Assembly (NCBI GenBank): GCA_900545745.1
Contig: URAD01000022.1
Coordinates: 1 to 27,991, forward strand
Source: an uncultured Collinsella sp.
Lineage (GTDB): Bacteria; Actinomycetota; Coriobacteriia; Coriobacteriales; Coriobacteriaceae
Direction of reading: 5' to 3'
Length of the DNA stretch: 27,991 nucleotides
The position numbers and the translations under genes were made by a program. Shown here one piece after another: positions 14,795 to 22,417 of this stretch; position 1 is the stretch's first letter; each line of letters opens with the position of its first letter. Below the pieces are notes generated by a model. The model saw nothing but the letters and a program-made list of their open reading frames with translations, was not told the origin of the DNA and made no database searches.

Positions 14795-15745
14795 ATGGTT
14801 AACGAGAAGAAGGTCGCTATTGTCGGCTGCGGTTTCGTCGGTTCGTCTTCGGCGTTCGCGCTGATGCAGAGTGGTCTGTTCTCCGAGATGGTCCTCATTG
14901 ACGTGGATAAGAACCGCGCCGAGGGTGAGGCTCTGGATATCGCGCACGGCATGACGTTTGCCGAGCCGATGAAGATCTACGCCGGCGATTATTCCGATGT
15001 CGCCGACGCCGCCATGATCGTCGTCACCGCTGGCGCTGCGCAGAAGCCCGGTGAGACCCGCCTGGACCTGGTCAACAAGAACGTCAACATCTTTAAGTCC
15101 ATCATTCCCGAGATTAAGAAGTCTGGCTTCGACGGCATTCTGCTCATCGTCTCCAACCCGGTCGATGTTCTGACCTATGCCGCCATCAAGATGTCCGGTC
15201 TGCCCGAGGGCCATGTCATCGGCTCCGGTACCGTGCTCGACACCGGCCGTCTGCAGCAGATGCTTGGTGCCCACGTCGAGGTTGACCCGCGCGATGTCCA
15301 GGCCTATGTCATGGGTGAGCACGGCGACTCCGAGTTTGTCGCTTGGTCCAGCGCTCAGGTTGCCGGCGTGCCGCTGAACACCTTCTGCGAGCTTCACGGT
15401 CATCTGGAGCACGAGGCCGCCGAGAAGCGCATCGCCGAGGACGTCAAGAACTCCGCCTACACCATCATCGAGAAGAAGCACGCTACCTACTATGGCGTTG
15501 CCATGGCCGTCAAGCGCATCTGCACTGCCGTCATGCGTGATGAGCAGACCGTTCTGCCCGTTTCCTCGCTCATGGTGGGCGAGTATGGCCTGTCCGATCT
15601 GGCCATCTCCATGCCGACGGTCGTTGGCCGCGACGGCGTCGTCTGCCGCGTCCCCGTGCCGCTGAACGATGACGAGCAGCATGAGCTCACCGCCTCCGCC
15701 AAGGCTCTCAAGGACATCATCGACAGCGTCGACTTCTCCTGCTAA
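14795..15745 (+). CDS. ldh: L-lactate dehydrogenase
   Basis: A 316-aa NAD-dependent 2-hydroxyacid dehydrogenase of the LDH/MDH family. It reduces pyruvate to L-lactate and regenerates NAD+ in fermentation. Visible are the Rossmann loop GCGFVGSSSA, the acidic NAD-selecting residue in LIDVDKN, the mobile loop AQKPGETRLDL with the substrate-binding arginine, SNPVDVLTY, GSGTVLDTGRLQ with the second arginine, and the catalytic histidine in GEHGDSE. A glutamine (AQKPG) at the specificity position identifies LDH rather than malate dehydrogenase. Codon use is very C-biased, indicating high expression. Start: ATG at 14795 with GGGAG six bases upstream; a longer in-frame extension would cross the leader hairpin. 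A strong terminator follows. Confidence 0.95.
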   Translation: MVNEKKVAIVGCGFVGSSSAFALMQSGLFSEMVLIDVDKNRAEGEALDIAHGMTFAEPMKIYAGDYSDVADAAMIVVTAGAAQKPGETRLDLVNKNVNIFKSIIPEIKKSGFDGILLIVSNPVDVLTYAAIKMSGLPEGHVIGSGTVLDTGRLQQMLGAHVEVDPRDVQAYVMGEHGDSEFVAWSSAQVAGVPLNTFCELHGHLEHEAAEKRIAEDVKNSAYTIIEKKHATYYGVAMAVKRICTAVMRDEQTVLPVSSLMVGEYGLSDLAISMPTVVGRDGVVCRVPVPLNDDEQHELTASAKALKDIIDSVDFSC

Positions 15746-15779
15746 ATCAAGCTCGCTAGAGCGAAAAGCTACAATGAAA

Positions 15780-15812
15780 GGCGTCCGGGCCACACGGTCC
15801 GGGCGCCTTTTT
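15780..15812 (+). terminator. Intrinsic terminator of ldh
   Basis: A 12-bp GC-rich stem (15780-15791 with 15796-15807, two G-T pairs), an ACAC loop and five T residues. It lies 34 bp after the ldh stop and isolates it from the next gene. Confidence 0.9.
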
Positions 15813-15835
15813 AGTGCGAGGGGGGGTCAGGTTAC

Positions 15836-15857
15836 TTTGCACCACCCCAATGCACCA
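15836..15857 (-). repeat. TGGTGCA motif pair upstream of the Mbeg1-like gene
   Basis: On the - strand TGGTGCATTGGGG (15857-15845) is followed directly by TGGTGCAAA (15844-15836). The same two motifs occur on the + strand downstream of the gene (17039-17069), so the gene is bracketed by inverted copies. The pair lies just before the ribosome binding site at 15866 and could be a regulator site. Confidence 0.45.
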
Positions 15858-15874
15858 TAGTTGATGGGAGGGCC

Positions 15875-17035
15875 ATGTCGGATTCGCCTAATTTTTTGAC
15901 CTATGCCCAGACAGCGTTTGATCCGTTTGAGGAACGGCCGTTCTGCGCGGTGGATAGCCTGGTCTTTGCGTGGTTGTCCTATTTGCGTTTGCCGGGTGAT
16001 ATGGCGGAGCTGACGAACTGGCAGGGCCTAGACGTACGCGAGCTGCTGCGCGCCGAGTGCTACCAAGACATGATTGGCGACCTGTGGGATCCGGAGGGGA
16101 GTCGTGCCCTGTTGGAGGCTGTGGCAGCAAGCCCTCGCTACCGTGGCGTTCGTGTTTGCGGCTATCGTAGCGTGAGTGATGCCGAGACAACGGAGCAGTT
16201 TGCGGCCATGACGTTCCGATTTCCGGCGGGGTTTAGCTATCTTGCCTTCCGGGGGACCGACAGCACGATTGTGGGCTGGAAAGAGGACTTTAACATGGCG
16301 TTCCGGTGTCCTGTGCCGGCCCAGGAATCCGCGGCGCGTTATGTAGACGAGGCGGCGGATGCGATTGACGGGCCGCTTTTGTGCGGAGGTCATTCCAAGG
16401 GTGGAAACCTTGCGGTGTACGGTGCGGCGATGTGCCCCGATGTCGCCCGTGAGCGAATCGAACGGGCGTATTCCCATGATGGTCCGGGCTTCGTCGAGGA
16501 GTTTCTGAGCGGCAACGCCTTCGCCGATCTATCCGGTCGAATCGACAAGACGCTACCTCGGTCGTCGATCTTCGGCATGATGTTCGAGACACAGGAAGAT
16601 TACGCCATTGTCGAGAGCACCGAATTCAGTCTGCTGCAGCACAATCCCTTTAGCTGGGTCGTTGACGACTACGACTTTGTGTATTGCGAGCGTCTGTCTG
16701 CCGGCGCTCGATACGTCGATAGCTCTATTCGCGAGATGCTGCTTGCAGTGGGGCCTGCCGAGCGCGAGCGCTTTGTAGATGCGTTGTTCTCCGTGTTTGA
16801 AGCCACAGGGGCCGAACGGTTCGCAGATATCGCAGGGAATTTGCGCGAGAGCCTGCCGGTGATGCTCCAGGCTGCTCAGAGCTTCGACAAAGATACGCGC
16901 CGTTTCATCTCGCAGACCGTCGTCGCAATTCTTAAATGCGCCCTGCTGCCCAAGCGTTCCGAGCTCAACGTTCCTGCTGCCGGCAAGAGCCTGGCAGAGC
17001 AGCTCGAGGCGTGGCAGTCCGAGCTCCTGCGCTAA
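15875..17035 (+). CDS. Mbeg1-like alpha/beta hydrolase (DUF2974 family)
   Basis: A 386-aa cytoplasmic lipase-like protein. The nucleophile elbow GHSKGG (172-177, serine S174) followed by NLAVYGA, and the FRGTDST stretch (125-131) with GWKEDFNM, are hallmarks of the Mbeg1-like/DUF2974 group, widespread in Firmicutes and Coriobacteria. SHDGPGF may be part of the active site around the acidic residue. There is no signal peptide or transmembrane helix. Members are presumed esterases or lipases, but no substrate is established to my knowledge. Start: ATG at 15875 with GGGAGG (15866-15871). Codon use is less biased than in the neighbouring ldh gene, as expected for a weakly expressed gene. It is isolated between the ldh terminator and the next promoter and is flanked by TGGTGCA motifs. 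Confidence 0.82.
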   Translation: MSDSPNFLTYAQTAFDPFEERPFCAVDSLVFAWLSYLRLPGDMAELTNWQGLDVRELLRAECYQDMIGDLWDPEGSRALLEAVAASPRYRGVRVCGYRSVSDAETTEQFAAMTFRFPAGFSYLAFRGTDSTIVGWKEDFNMAFRCPVPAQESAARYVDEAADAIDGPLLCGGHSKGGNLAVYGAAMCPDVARERIERAYSHDGPGFVEEFLSGNAFADLSGRIDKTLPRSSIFGMMFETQEDYAIVESTEFSLLQHNPFSWVVDDYDFVYCERLSAGARYVDSSIREMLLAVGPAERERFVDALFSVFEATGAERFADIAGNLRESLPVMLQAAQSFDKDTRRFISQTVVAILKCALLPKRSELNVPAAGKSLAEQLEAWQSELLR

Positions 17036-17038
17036 CGC

Positions 17039-17088
17039 TGGTGCAAAGGGGCATGTTGGTGCATTGGGGCGGGCACGACCGCTATACT
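17039..17088 (+). promoter_or_regulatory. Promoter with TGGTGCA repeats before the nucleoid-protein gene
   Basis: TGGTGCAAAGGGG (17039-17051) and TGGTGCATTGGGG (17057-17069) repeat at 18-bp spacing, just upstream of a good -10 TATACT (17083-17088). The second copy overlaps the -35 position, which itself is poor (TGCATT at 17-bp spacing). This layout suits an activator or repressor that binds both motifs on one face of the helix. Confidence 0.5.
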
Positions 17089-17126
17089 GATTCGTGCTGA
17101 AATCGATCTAGAACGGAATGCCGTAT

Positions 17127-18131
17127 ATGAAAATCAATCACGCGATTCTGCATATCCTGGACTTTGACTCTGCCGTCAACGTTATGAGCCAGCGCGAGCT
17201 CGATATCGAGAGCCGCACCGTGCGTAATTTCGTAACCACGCACCTGCGGCGCGCTCGTACCTCGGCTGATAACAAGCGTGCCACGTTTGCCGAGAACTCC
17301 GCATTCGGCGGCGAGCTCAAGGGCTATTTCTTTGGTGAGCGTGAGTTCGTGGATCTGTCTCAGCAGATTGCGGAGTTCATCTCTTCCGAACTTACCAAGG
17401 CCGAGAAAGCCGAGTCCACTGACGTGCTTGTGGCGGACTTTGATGACGATGAGGATGCCCGCTGGTTTGCCGTGATGCTGCTGGGCTCCAAGCAGGCTTT
17501 TATGCACGAGGTGGGTCGCGAAGAGGGCGAGGTGCGCAACGACATTGCGCGCCACTACGCCATTCTGCCGAATCCCTCGCAAAAGGTGCCGAGCTATGCA
17601 ATCGTGCGTGCAAGCACCATGGAGATCGGCTATGTGGATAAGAAGCGCAAGATTGCCGGCGAGGATCGCATGCTCATTCCCGATGGCCTGCTGCAGTGCG
17701 ACACGGGGGTATCGGGCAAGGAGGTCATCGACACCGTGACGCGTGTGGTCGAGGAAGTCGCCGAGGAGCACGGTGCCAACACGGCTGTAGCACTCGCCAA
17801 GGTTAAGGCTGCTGTTGCCGAGAAAGTTGAGGATGACGAGGAACTGCCCCCTTGGGATATCGTCGATGAGGTCTTTGAGGACGAGCCGGTTATCAAGGAG
17901 AGCGTGCGCGCGGCACTGACTGAGGAGAAGGTGCCTGAGCGTGTGCCCGTGGAGCGCAAGCAGGTCGAACGCGCGGCGGTGCGCAACCACAAGATCCGTA
18001 CCGACACGGGCATCGAGATCAGCTTCCCGGCCGAGATGGGTTCGAACTCTGAGTACATCGAGTTTGTCAACGAGCCCAACGGCCTCATCTCCATCGAGCT
18101 CAAGAACATCGGAAGTATTGAGAATCGATAA
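17127..18131 (+). CDS. Nucleoid-associated protein, YejK/NdpA-like
   Basis: A 334-aa protein of the 37-kDa nucleoid-associated (NA37/YejK) family. The N-terminus MKINHAILHILD, the LDIESRTVRNFVTTHLRRA stretch, the central VADFDDDEDARWFAVMLLGSK and the ARHYAILPNPSQKVPSYAIV region match the layout of that family. Residues about 225-270 are acidic and probably flexible, and a conserved-looking C-terminal domain ends in IELKNIG. In enterobacteria YejK binds nucleoid DNA and interacts with type II topoisomerases; the role in this lineage is inferred from the family only. Two in-frame ATGs compete (17118 and 17127). The second is preferred because the first abuts the only possible ribosome binding site (ACGGA). 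A strong terminator follows. Confidence 0.83.
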   Translation: MKINHAILHILDFDSAVNVMSQRELDIESRTVRNFVTTHLRRARTSADNKRATFAENSAFGGELKGYFFGEREFVDLSQQIAEFISSELTKAEKAESTDVLVADFDDDEDARWFAVMLLGSKQAFMHEVGREEGEVRNDIARHYAILPNPSQKVPSYAIVRASTMEIGYVDKKRKIAGEDRMLIPDGLLQCDTGVSGKEVIDTVTRVVEEVAEEHGANTAVALAKVKAAVAEKVEDDEELPPWDIVDEVFEDEPVIKESVRAALTEEKVPERVPVERKQVERAAVRNHKIRTDTGIEISFPAEMGSNSEYIEFVNEPNGLISIELKNIGSIENR

Positions 18132-18156
18132 ACTGCTCTTGGACGTTGCAAAAAAC

Positions 18157-18191
18157 AAAGGCCGAAGCCTTTTGGGACTTCGGCCTTTTTT
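18157..18191 (+). terminator. Intrinsic terminator of the nucleoid-protein gene
   Basis: An 11-bp stem (18157-18167 with 18178-18188) and six T residues, 25 bp after the stop codon. The A-rich 5' flank means it could also act on the - strand. Confidence 0.9.
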
Positions 18192-18243
18192 GTTTTCGGC
18201 TTGGTGGCTGACATTGCGCCGCAGGTTGAGCTCACGTCAGCGA

Positions 18244-18342
18244 AAACGCCCCTAAGCGAGCAAGGTGACGTGAAAGAGGAGGGAAGCGTACTTTGGGTAC
18301 GCGACCGACGATTGAACGTCAGATTGCCGCTTAGGGGCGTTT
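18244..18342. repeat. Nested palindromic element between convergent genes
   Basis: Three nested inverted repeats share one centre: a perfect 15-bp outer pair (18244-18258 with 18328-18342), a 6-bp middle pair TGACGT/ACGTCA (18266-18271 with 18316-18321) and a 6-bp inner hairpin GCGTAC/GTACGC (18286-18291 with 18297-18302, loop TTTGG). The unpaired 5' arm between middle and inner stems reads GAAAGAGGAGGGAA, Shine-Dalgarno-like. No reading frame is evident. It may be a dispersed palindromic repeat, a structured 3'-UTR of the dapH operon or an RNA gene. Confidence 0.6.
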
Positions 18343-18355
18343 GCAGCGTCGAGCC

Positions 18356-18383
18356 GTTACGCGGTTTGGCAAAACCGCGTAAC
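18356..18383 (-). terminator. Hairpin after dapH
   Basis: A perfect 12-bp stem (18356-18367 with 18372-18383) with a 4-nt loop, starting two bases after the dapH stop codon on the - strand. No T tract follows on that strand, so it may stabilise the mRNA end rather than terminate by itself. Confidence 0.6.
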
Positions 18384-18385
18384 TT

Positions 18386-19105
18386 CTACAGCTGGCGCAG
18401 GCCCTCTTCCAGGCCGGTCTTGCTGTCGGTCTTCTCGTCGCGCATCTTGATGGCGCGGGCGGGGACACCGGCCACGACGGCGCCGGCGGGGACGTCCTCG
18501 ACGCACACGGCGCCGGCGGCAACTACAGCACCCTTGCCCACGTGCACGCCTTCCAGGACCACGGCGTTTGCGCCGATCATGACATCGTCCTCGATGATGA
18601 CGGGCGTGGCGCTGGCGGGCTCCACAACGCCTGCCAGCACGGTGCCGGCGCCGATGTGGCAGTTCTTGCCCACGGTGGCGCGACCGCCCAGCACGGCGCC
18701 CATATCGATCATGGAACCCTCGCCGATAACGGAGCCGATGTTGATGATGGCGCCCATCATGATGACGGCACGGTCGCCAATCTCGACGCGGTCGCGGATG
18801 ATCGCGCCCGGCTCGATGCGGGCGTTGATGCCCTTAAGGTCGAGCATGGGCACGGCGGAGTTGCGGCAATCGTTTTCAACGTCGTAGTAATCGATGGAAT
18901 CGGCATTGGCGTCCAGGATGGTCTTGAGCTCGTCCCAGTCGCCAAAGACGGTCTTGCCGCGACGGCCGCCGTAGACATGTGCGTCGCCCCAGGCAACCTT
19001 CATGCCCGGCTTCTCGCGCACGTACAGCTTGACGGGCGTCTTTTTGGGCGCGGTGGCGATGTAGTTGATAATCTCCTGTGCATCCATCTCGGCTGCGTTG
19101 CTCAT
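18386..19105 (-). CDS. dapH: Tetrahydrodipicolinate N-acetyltransferase (DapH)
   Basis: A 239-aa left-handed beta-helix acyltransferase. It acetylates tetrahydrodipicolinate with acetyl-CoA, opening the acetylase branch of diaminopimelate and lysine synthesis. N-terminal residues 1-90 form the DapH-specific domain (MDAQEIINYIATAPKKTPVK). From about residue 91 there are hexapeptide repeats: ARIEPGAIIRDRVEIGD, VIMMGAIINIG, SVIGEGSMIDMGAV, then NCHIGAGTVLAGV with the catalytic histidine, and AGVPARAI near the end. This layout distinguishes DapH from the succinylase DapD. It is last in the operon, 39 bp after dapB, with AAAGGAGAG ahead of the ATG at 19105. The acetylated product needs an aminotransferase and a deacetylase; candidates for both are in the window. 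Confidence 0.95.
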   Translation of the reverse strand: MSNAAEMDAQEIINYIATAPKKTPVKLYVREKPGMKVAWGDAHVYGGRRGKTVFGDWDELKTILDANADSIDYYDVENDCRNSAVPMLDLKGINARIEPGAIIRDRVEIGDRAVIMMGAIINIGSVIGEGSMIDMGAVLGGRATVGKNCHIGAGTVLAGVVEPASATPVIIEDDVMIGANAVVLEGVHVGKGAVVAAGAVCVEDVPAGAVVAGVPARAIKMRDEKTDSKTGLEEGLRQL

Positions 19106-19144
19106 TTGCTATCTCTCCTTTGGGTGGATTCGGTTGATACCTGG

Positions 19145-19885
19145 TTAGGCAAACATGACCTTGTCGAACGTATAGAAGCCGGGTTCGCGGGTGACGAGCT
19201 TCTGCGCGGCTGCCAAGGCGCCGTTGACAAAGATCTGACGGCTCGTGGCGCGGTGGGTGAGCGTGACCTCCTCGTCCTGGCCAAAGAAGCTCACCTCGTG
19301 CACGCCGGCGACGGTGCCGCCGCGCAGCGAGTGCATACCGATTTCCTTGGGATCGCGTGCTCCGCACATGCCCTCGCGGCCATAGACGGGGTGGTAGCCT
19401 GCCTCGGGCTCGGCTTCGACGACGGCGTCGAGCAGTAGCTTGGCAGTGCCGCTGGGGGCGTCGACCTTTTGGTTGTGGTGCGTCTCGACAATCTCGCAGT
19501 CAAAGCCGGGCAGCTCGCGTGTGGCCTGTGCTACCAGATGACGCAGGGCTGCGATACCGATGGAGTAATTGCCGGAGTGCATGACACGGGCGTTCTGACC
19601 CAGCTCGCGCAGGCGATCCATCTGCTCGGGCGTATAGCCTGTGGTGCCCGAGACCAGCGCCGCGCCCGTGCGCTCGACATAGGCGACGACGGCATCGAAG
19701 GTCACGACGTTCGAGAAGTCGATGATGACGTCGGCGGCCGGTGCGCTCTCGAGCTCGGACAGATCAAAACCGATCTGGGCGACGATGTCGAAAACGGGCT
19801 CTCCGGCGGCGTCGATAACGCCCTCGGCGGTAGTGCGGATGAGCGAGCCCATACGGCCCGTTCCCATAATGACGGTCTTAATCAA
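19145..19885 (-). CDS. dapB: 4-hydroxy-tetrahydrodipicolinate reductase (DapB)
   Basis: A 246-aa NAD(P)H-dependent reductase for the second step of the diaminopimelate pathway. The nucleotide-binding GTGRMG is at the extreme N-terminus. The family signatures DFSNV, SGTTGY and ETHHNQKVDAPSGTA, with the catalytic histidine pair and lysine, are intact. The start is a TTG at 19885: the only ATG nearby would delete the dinucleotide-binding strand, and AGGGAG lies nine bases before the TTG. Its start overlaps the end of the lysA-dapA frame by 8 bp, indicating translational coupling. The operon order on the - strand is lysA-dapA, dapB, dapH. Length and motifs are otherwise normal. Confidence 0.95.
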   Translation of the reverse strand: MIKTVIMGTGRMGSLIRTTAEGVIDAAGEPVFDIVAQIGFDLSELESAPAADVIIDFSNVVTFDAVVAYVERTGAALVSGTTGYTPEQMDRLRELGQNARVMHSGNYSIGIAALRHLVAQATRELPGFDCEIVETHHNQKVDAPSGTAKLLLDAVVEAEPEAGYHPVYGREGMCGARDPKEIGMHSLRGGTVAGVHEVSFFGQDEEVTLTHRATSRQIFVNGALAAAQKLVTREPGFYTFDKVMFA

Positions 19886-22187
19886 GCAGACCAGCTCCCT
19901 TCAGAGCATCGGTAAGTGCAGCGCGCGTGTCGTCTGCCATGGGGCACAGCGGCATGCGGTAGTTTGCCTCGATCATACCCATCTGAGCGAGCGCTTCCTT
20001 AACGGGGATGGGGTTGACCTCGCTAAAGAGGGCGTTGATGAGCGGCTGACCGGCAATCTGGATATCACGGGCGCGCTCCACGTCGCCGTCCAGATAGGCG
20101 CGGCACATGTCGTGTACGAGCTGCGGCTGAACATCGGCCCACACGCTGATGGTGCCCGAGGCGCCCAGGCTCATGAGCGGCACGGTAAGTGCGTCCTCGC
20201 CCGAGTACATGCGGAAGTCGTCGGACAGCAGGTGGGCGATCTTGGCCGCGTAGGCGACGTTGCCCGACGCTTCCTTAATGCCCATGATGTTGGGATGTGC
20301 GGCCAGGCGCTCTACGTTGTGCTCGCTGATACCGCAGCCGCAACGACCAGGGATGTTGTACAGGATGCAGGGGATGTCCACGGCATCGGCGACGGTCTTA
20401 AAGTGCTGATAGATACCCTCTTCGTTGGACTTGTTGTAGTAGGGGGTAATGAGCAGCAGGCCATCGGCTCCCAAGCCTTGGTAGGTGAGCGACTTGGTGA
20501 GCATAGTTTGCGTGGAGTTGGAGCCCGAGCCGGCGATGACGGGGACGCGTCCTGCAACATGCTTGACCACGGCGGCGACAACGGAGTTGTCCTCGTCGTC
20601 GGTCATCGTGGCGCTCTCGCCGGTGGTGCCCAGGGTGAGGATGGCGTCGGTGCCATTTTGTAAGTGGAAATCGATAAGGCGCTCGAGTGCGTCAAAGTCG
20701 ACGCTGCCGTCCTTTTTAAACGGCGTGACAAGGGCGACGATTGAGCCCTCGAGGTTGCGGATATCCATGTTCTTCTCCTTCGCTTCCGCGATCTGGATGC
20801 GTTTGTTCCATTGGGCGGCGACGGCCAGGCGCTCGTCCTGAGCGCGACGACGAGCGCTTTCGGCACGCGATTTGGCCAGCAGCTCACGGCCGCACGGCAG
20901 CACGTCGAGCGTGGCAAAATAATCGCCCGGGCGCTCGGCGCGGCGGATAAGGTCGGCCGAGCCGTCGGGGCGCAGCAGCACCTCGGCGGAGCGCAGGCGG
21001 CCGTTGTAGTTGTAGCCCATGGAGTAGCCATGCGCTCCGGTATCGTGGATCACGAGCACATCACCCATGTCGATCTGCGGTAGCTCGCGGTCGATGGCGA
21101 ACTTGTCGTTGTTCTCGCACAGATTGCCCGTAATGTCGTACGTGTTTGTAACAGACGCCGCGGTCTTGTCGGCGCCACCCGGCTGGCCCATCACCGTAAT
21201 GTGGTGGTAGGCGCCATACATGGCAGGGCGGATCAGGTCGACGGCGCTTGCGTCGACACCGATATAGTCCTTGTAGATCTGCTTTTCGTGGATGGCCTTG
21301 GTGACCAGGCAGCCGTAGGGGCCCATCATAAAGCGGCCCATCTCGGTGCAGATGGCCACATCGTCCATGCCGGCGGGAACCAGAATCTCGTCGTATGCCG
21401 CGTGCACTCCCTCGCCGATGGCGTGAATGTCGTTGACCTGCTGCTCGGGCAGGTAGGGGATGCCGACGCCGCCGGATAGATTGATGAAGGCGACGTGTGC
21501 GCCGGTCTCGCGCTCCAGGCGCACGGCAAGCTCAAAGAGGATGCGCGCAAGCTTGGGGTAGTAGTCGTTGGTGACGGTGTTGCTGGCAAGGAAGGCGTGG
21601 ATACCAAAGTCCTCGGCGCCCTTGGCCTTGAGCGTGCGGAAGGCCTCGAAGAGCTGCTCGGTGGTCATGCCGTATTTGGAGTCGCCGGGGTTATCCATGA
21701 TGCCATTGGAGAGCTGGAACAGGCCGCCCGGATTAAAACGGCAGCTGACCGTCTTGGGAATGGGGCCTGCGACGCGCTCGAAGAACTCGATGTGGCTGAT
21801 GTCGTCAAAGTTGACGATGGCACCCAGCTTGTCGGCGAGCTCAAAGTCCGCCGCCGGCGTGTCGTTGGATGAGAACATGATGTCGTGTCCCGTGATGCCC
21901 AGCGAGCGGGCGATCATAAGCTCGGTATAGCTCGAGCAATCGCAGCCGCAGCCGTATTCGTTGAGAATGGAGATGAGCGCCGGGTTGGGATTGGCCTTGA
22001 CGGCAAAGTACTCCTTAAAGCCCGGGTTCCATGCAAAGGCGTCGCGCACTTCCTGCATGTTGCGGCGGATGCCCGCCTCGTCGTATAGATGAAACGGCGT
22101 GGGAAACTGCTCGACGATATGCTCGAGCGTTTCCTTGTCCACAAACGGCTGCTTGGCCGCGTATGCCTCGTTGGGGGTCAATGCCAT
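19878..22187 (-). CDS. lysA-dapA: Fused diaminopimelate decarboxylase-dihydrodipicolinate synthase (LysA-DapA)
   Basis: A 769-aa frame with two complete enzymes. Residues 1-about 426 are LysA: PLP lysine K64 in FAVKANPNP, SGGVGI (238-243), EMGR (282-285), GVDAS..DLIRPAMYGAYH, catalytic C357 in LCENND and YNYNGR (392-397). Residues about 427-473 are a charged linker, probably helical. Residues 474-769 are DapA, 296 aa: GTTGES, Y610 in YNIPGR and Schiff-base K638 in GIKEASG, matching E. coli Y133 and K161 in layout. DapA makes the first committed intermediate and LysA the last step to lysine. No stop codon lies between them, yet the linker codons contain AAGGAG six bases before the DapA methionine, so DapA may also be made alone. 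A lysine riboswitch precedes the frame. The ribosome binding site of the full frame is weak (GAGG, ten bases before ATG). A lost stop codon or a sequencing error are alternatives to a true fusion. Confidence 0.92.
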   Translation of the reverse strand: MALTPNEAYAAKQPFVDKETLEHIVEQFPTPFHLYDEAGIRRNMQEVRDAFAWNPGFKEYFAVKANPNPALISILNEYGCGCDCSSYTELMIARSLGITGHDIMFSSNDTPAADFELADKLGAIVNFDDISHIEFFERVAGPIPKTVSCRFNPGGLFQLSNGIMDNPGDSKYGMTTEQLFEAFRTLKAKGAEDFGIHAFLASNTVTNDYYPKLARILFELAVRLERETGAHVAFINLSGGVGIPYLPEQQVNDIHAIGEGVHAAYDEILVPAGMDDVAICTEMGRFMMGPYGCLVTKAIHEKQIYKDYIGVDASAVDLIRPAMYGAYHHITVMGQPGGADKTAASVTNTYDITGNLCENNDKFAIDRELPQIDMGDVLVIHDTGAHGYSMGYNYNGRLRSAEVLLRPDGSADLIRRAERPGDYFATLDVLPCGRELLAKSRAESARRRAQDERLAVAAQWNKRIQIAEAKEKNMDIRNLEGSIVALVTPFKKDGSVDFDALERLIDFHLQNGTDAILTLGTTGESATMTDDEDNSVVAAVVKHVAGRVPVIAGSGSNSTQTMLTKSLTYQGLGADGLLLITPYYNKSNEEGIYQHFKTVADAVDIPCILYNIPGRCGCGISEHNVERLAAHPNIMGIKEASGNVAYAAKIAHLLSDDFRMYSGEDALTVPLMSLGASGTISVWADVQPQLVHDMCRAYLDGDVERARDIQIAGQPLINALFSEVNPIPVKEALAQMGMIEANYRMPLCPMADDTRAALTDALKGAGLLD
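20769..20780 (-). promoter_or_regulatory. Internal Shine-Dalgarno for DapA within the fused frame
   Basis: On the - strand AAGGAG (20780-20775) stands six bases before the ATG at 20768. It encodes part of linker residues AKEKN. It is a better ribosome binding site than the one ahead of the whole frame and predicts a free 296-aa DapA in addition to the fusion. Confidence 0.7.
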
Positions 22188-22200
22188 GTCCCGTAAACCT

Positions 22201-22415
22201 CGCTATCCAGACGGCGCCACCTGCGCACCGAATCCACATAGCGTGGACCCAATGTCCGGATAGCGCTCCCGCATTGCTGCAGACAGTCCTGCGGGTGTTT
22301 CCCGCAGGCCCACCAGCCTGTTCGTGCCCGAAAAGCCCAGTTCGGCGGGTTTCGCCTCCCCACGGGGTCAAAGTCTGCCGACTCGCCCGCGGTTCATCGT
22401 GCCCGCGCCTCTATC
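22201..22415 (-). promoter_or_regulatory. Lysine riboswitch (L box) and expression platform
   Basis: The aptamer spans about 22415-22259 on the - strand, 157 nt. It opens with GATAGAGGCGCG, the L-box consensus start, and ends in GGGAGCGCTATC; GATAG (22415-22411) pairs with CTATC (22263-22259) as P1. Between them are GCCGAAC (about 22350), GGCTGGT and a perfect 8-bp hairpin (22288-22295 with 22301-22308), followed by GACTGTC, all in the order known from the Bacillus lysC leader. Downstream, GGATAGCG (22208-22201) is exactly complementary to CGCTATCC containing the P1 3' strand (22265-22258). It ends at the GAGG ribosome binding site, so a switch between the two pairings is likely. No T-tract terminator is visible, which favours translational or Rho-linked control. 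Confidence 0.88.
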
Positions 22416-22417
22416 AA

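Noticed and set aside
14792..15793. 333-aa open frame on the - strand opposite ldh
   Set aside because: Antisense to a certain lactate dehydrogenase gene; runs through its terminator.
17082..18158. 358-aa open frame on the - strand opposite the nucleoid-protein gene
   Set aside because: Antisense shadow; the + strand frame carries the family motifs, ribosome binding site and terminator.
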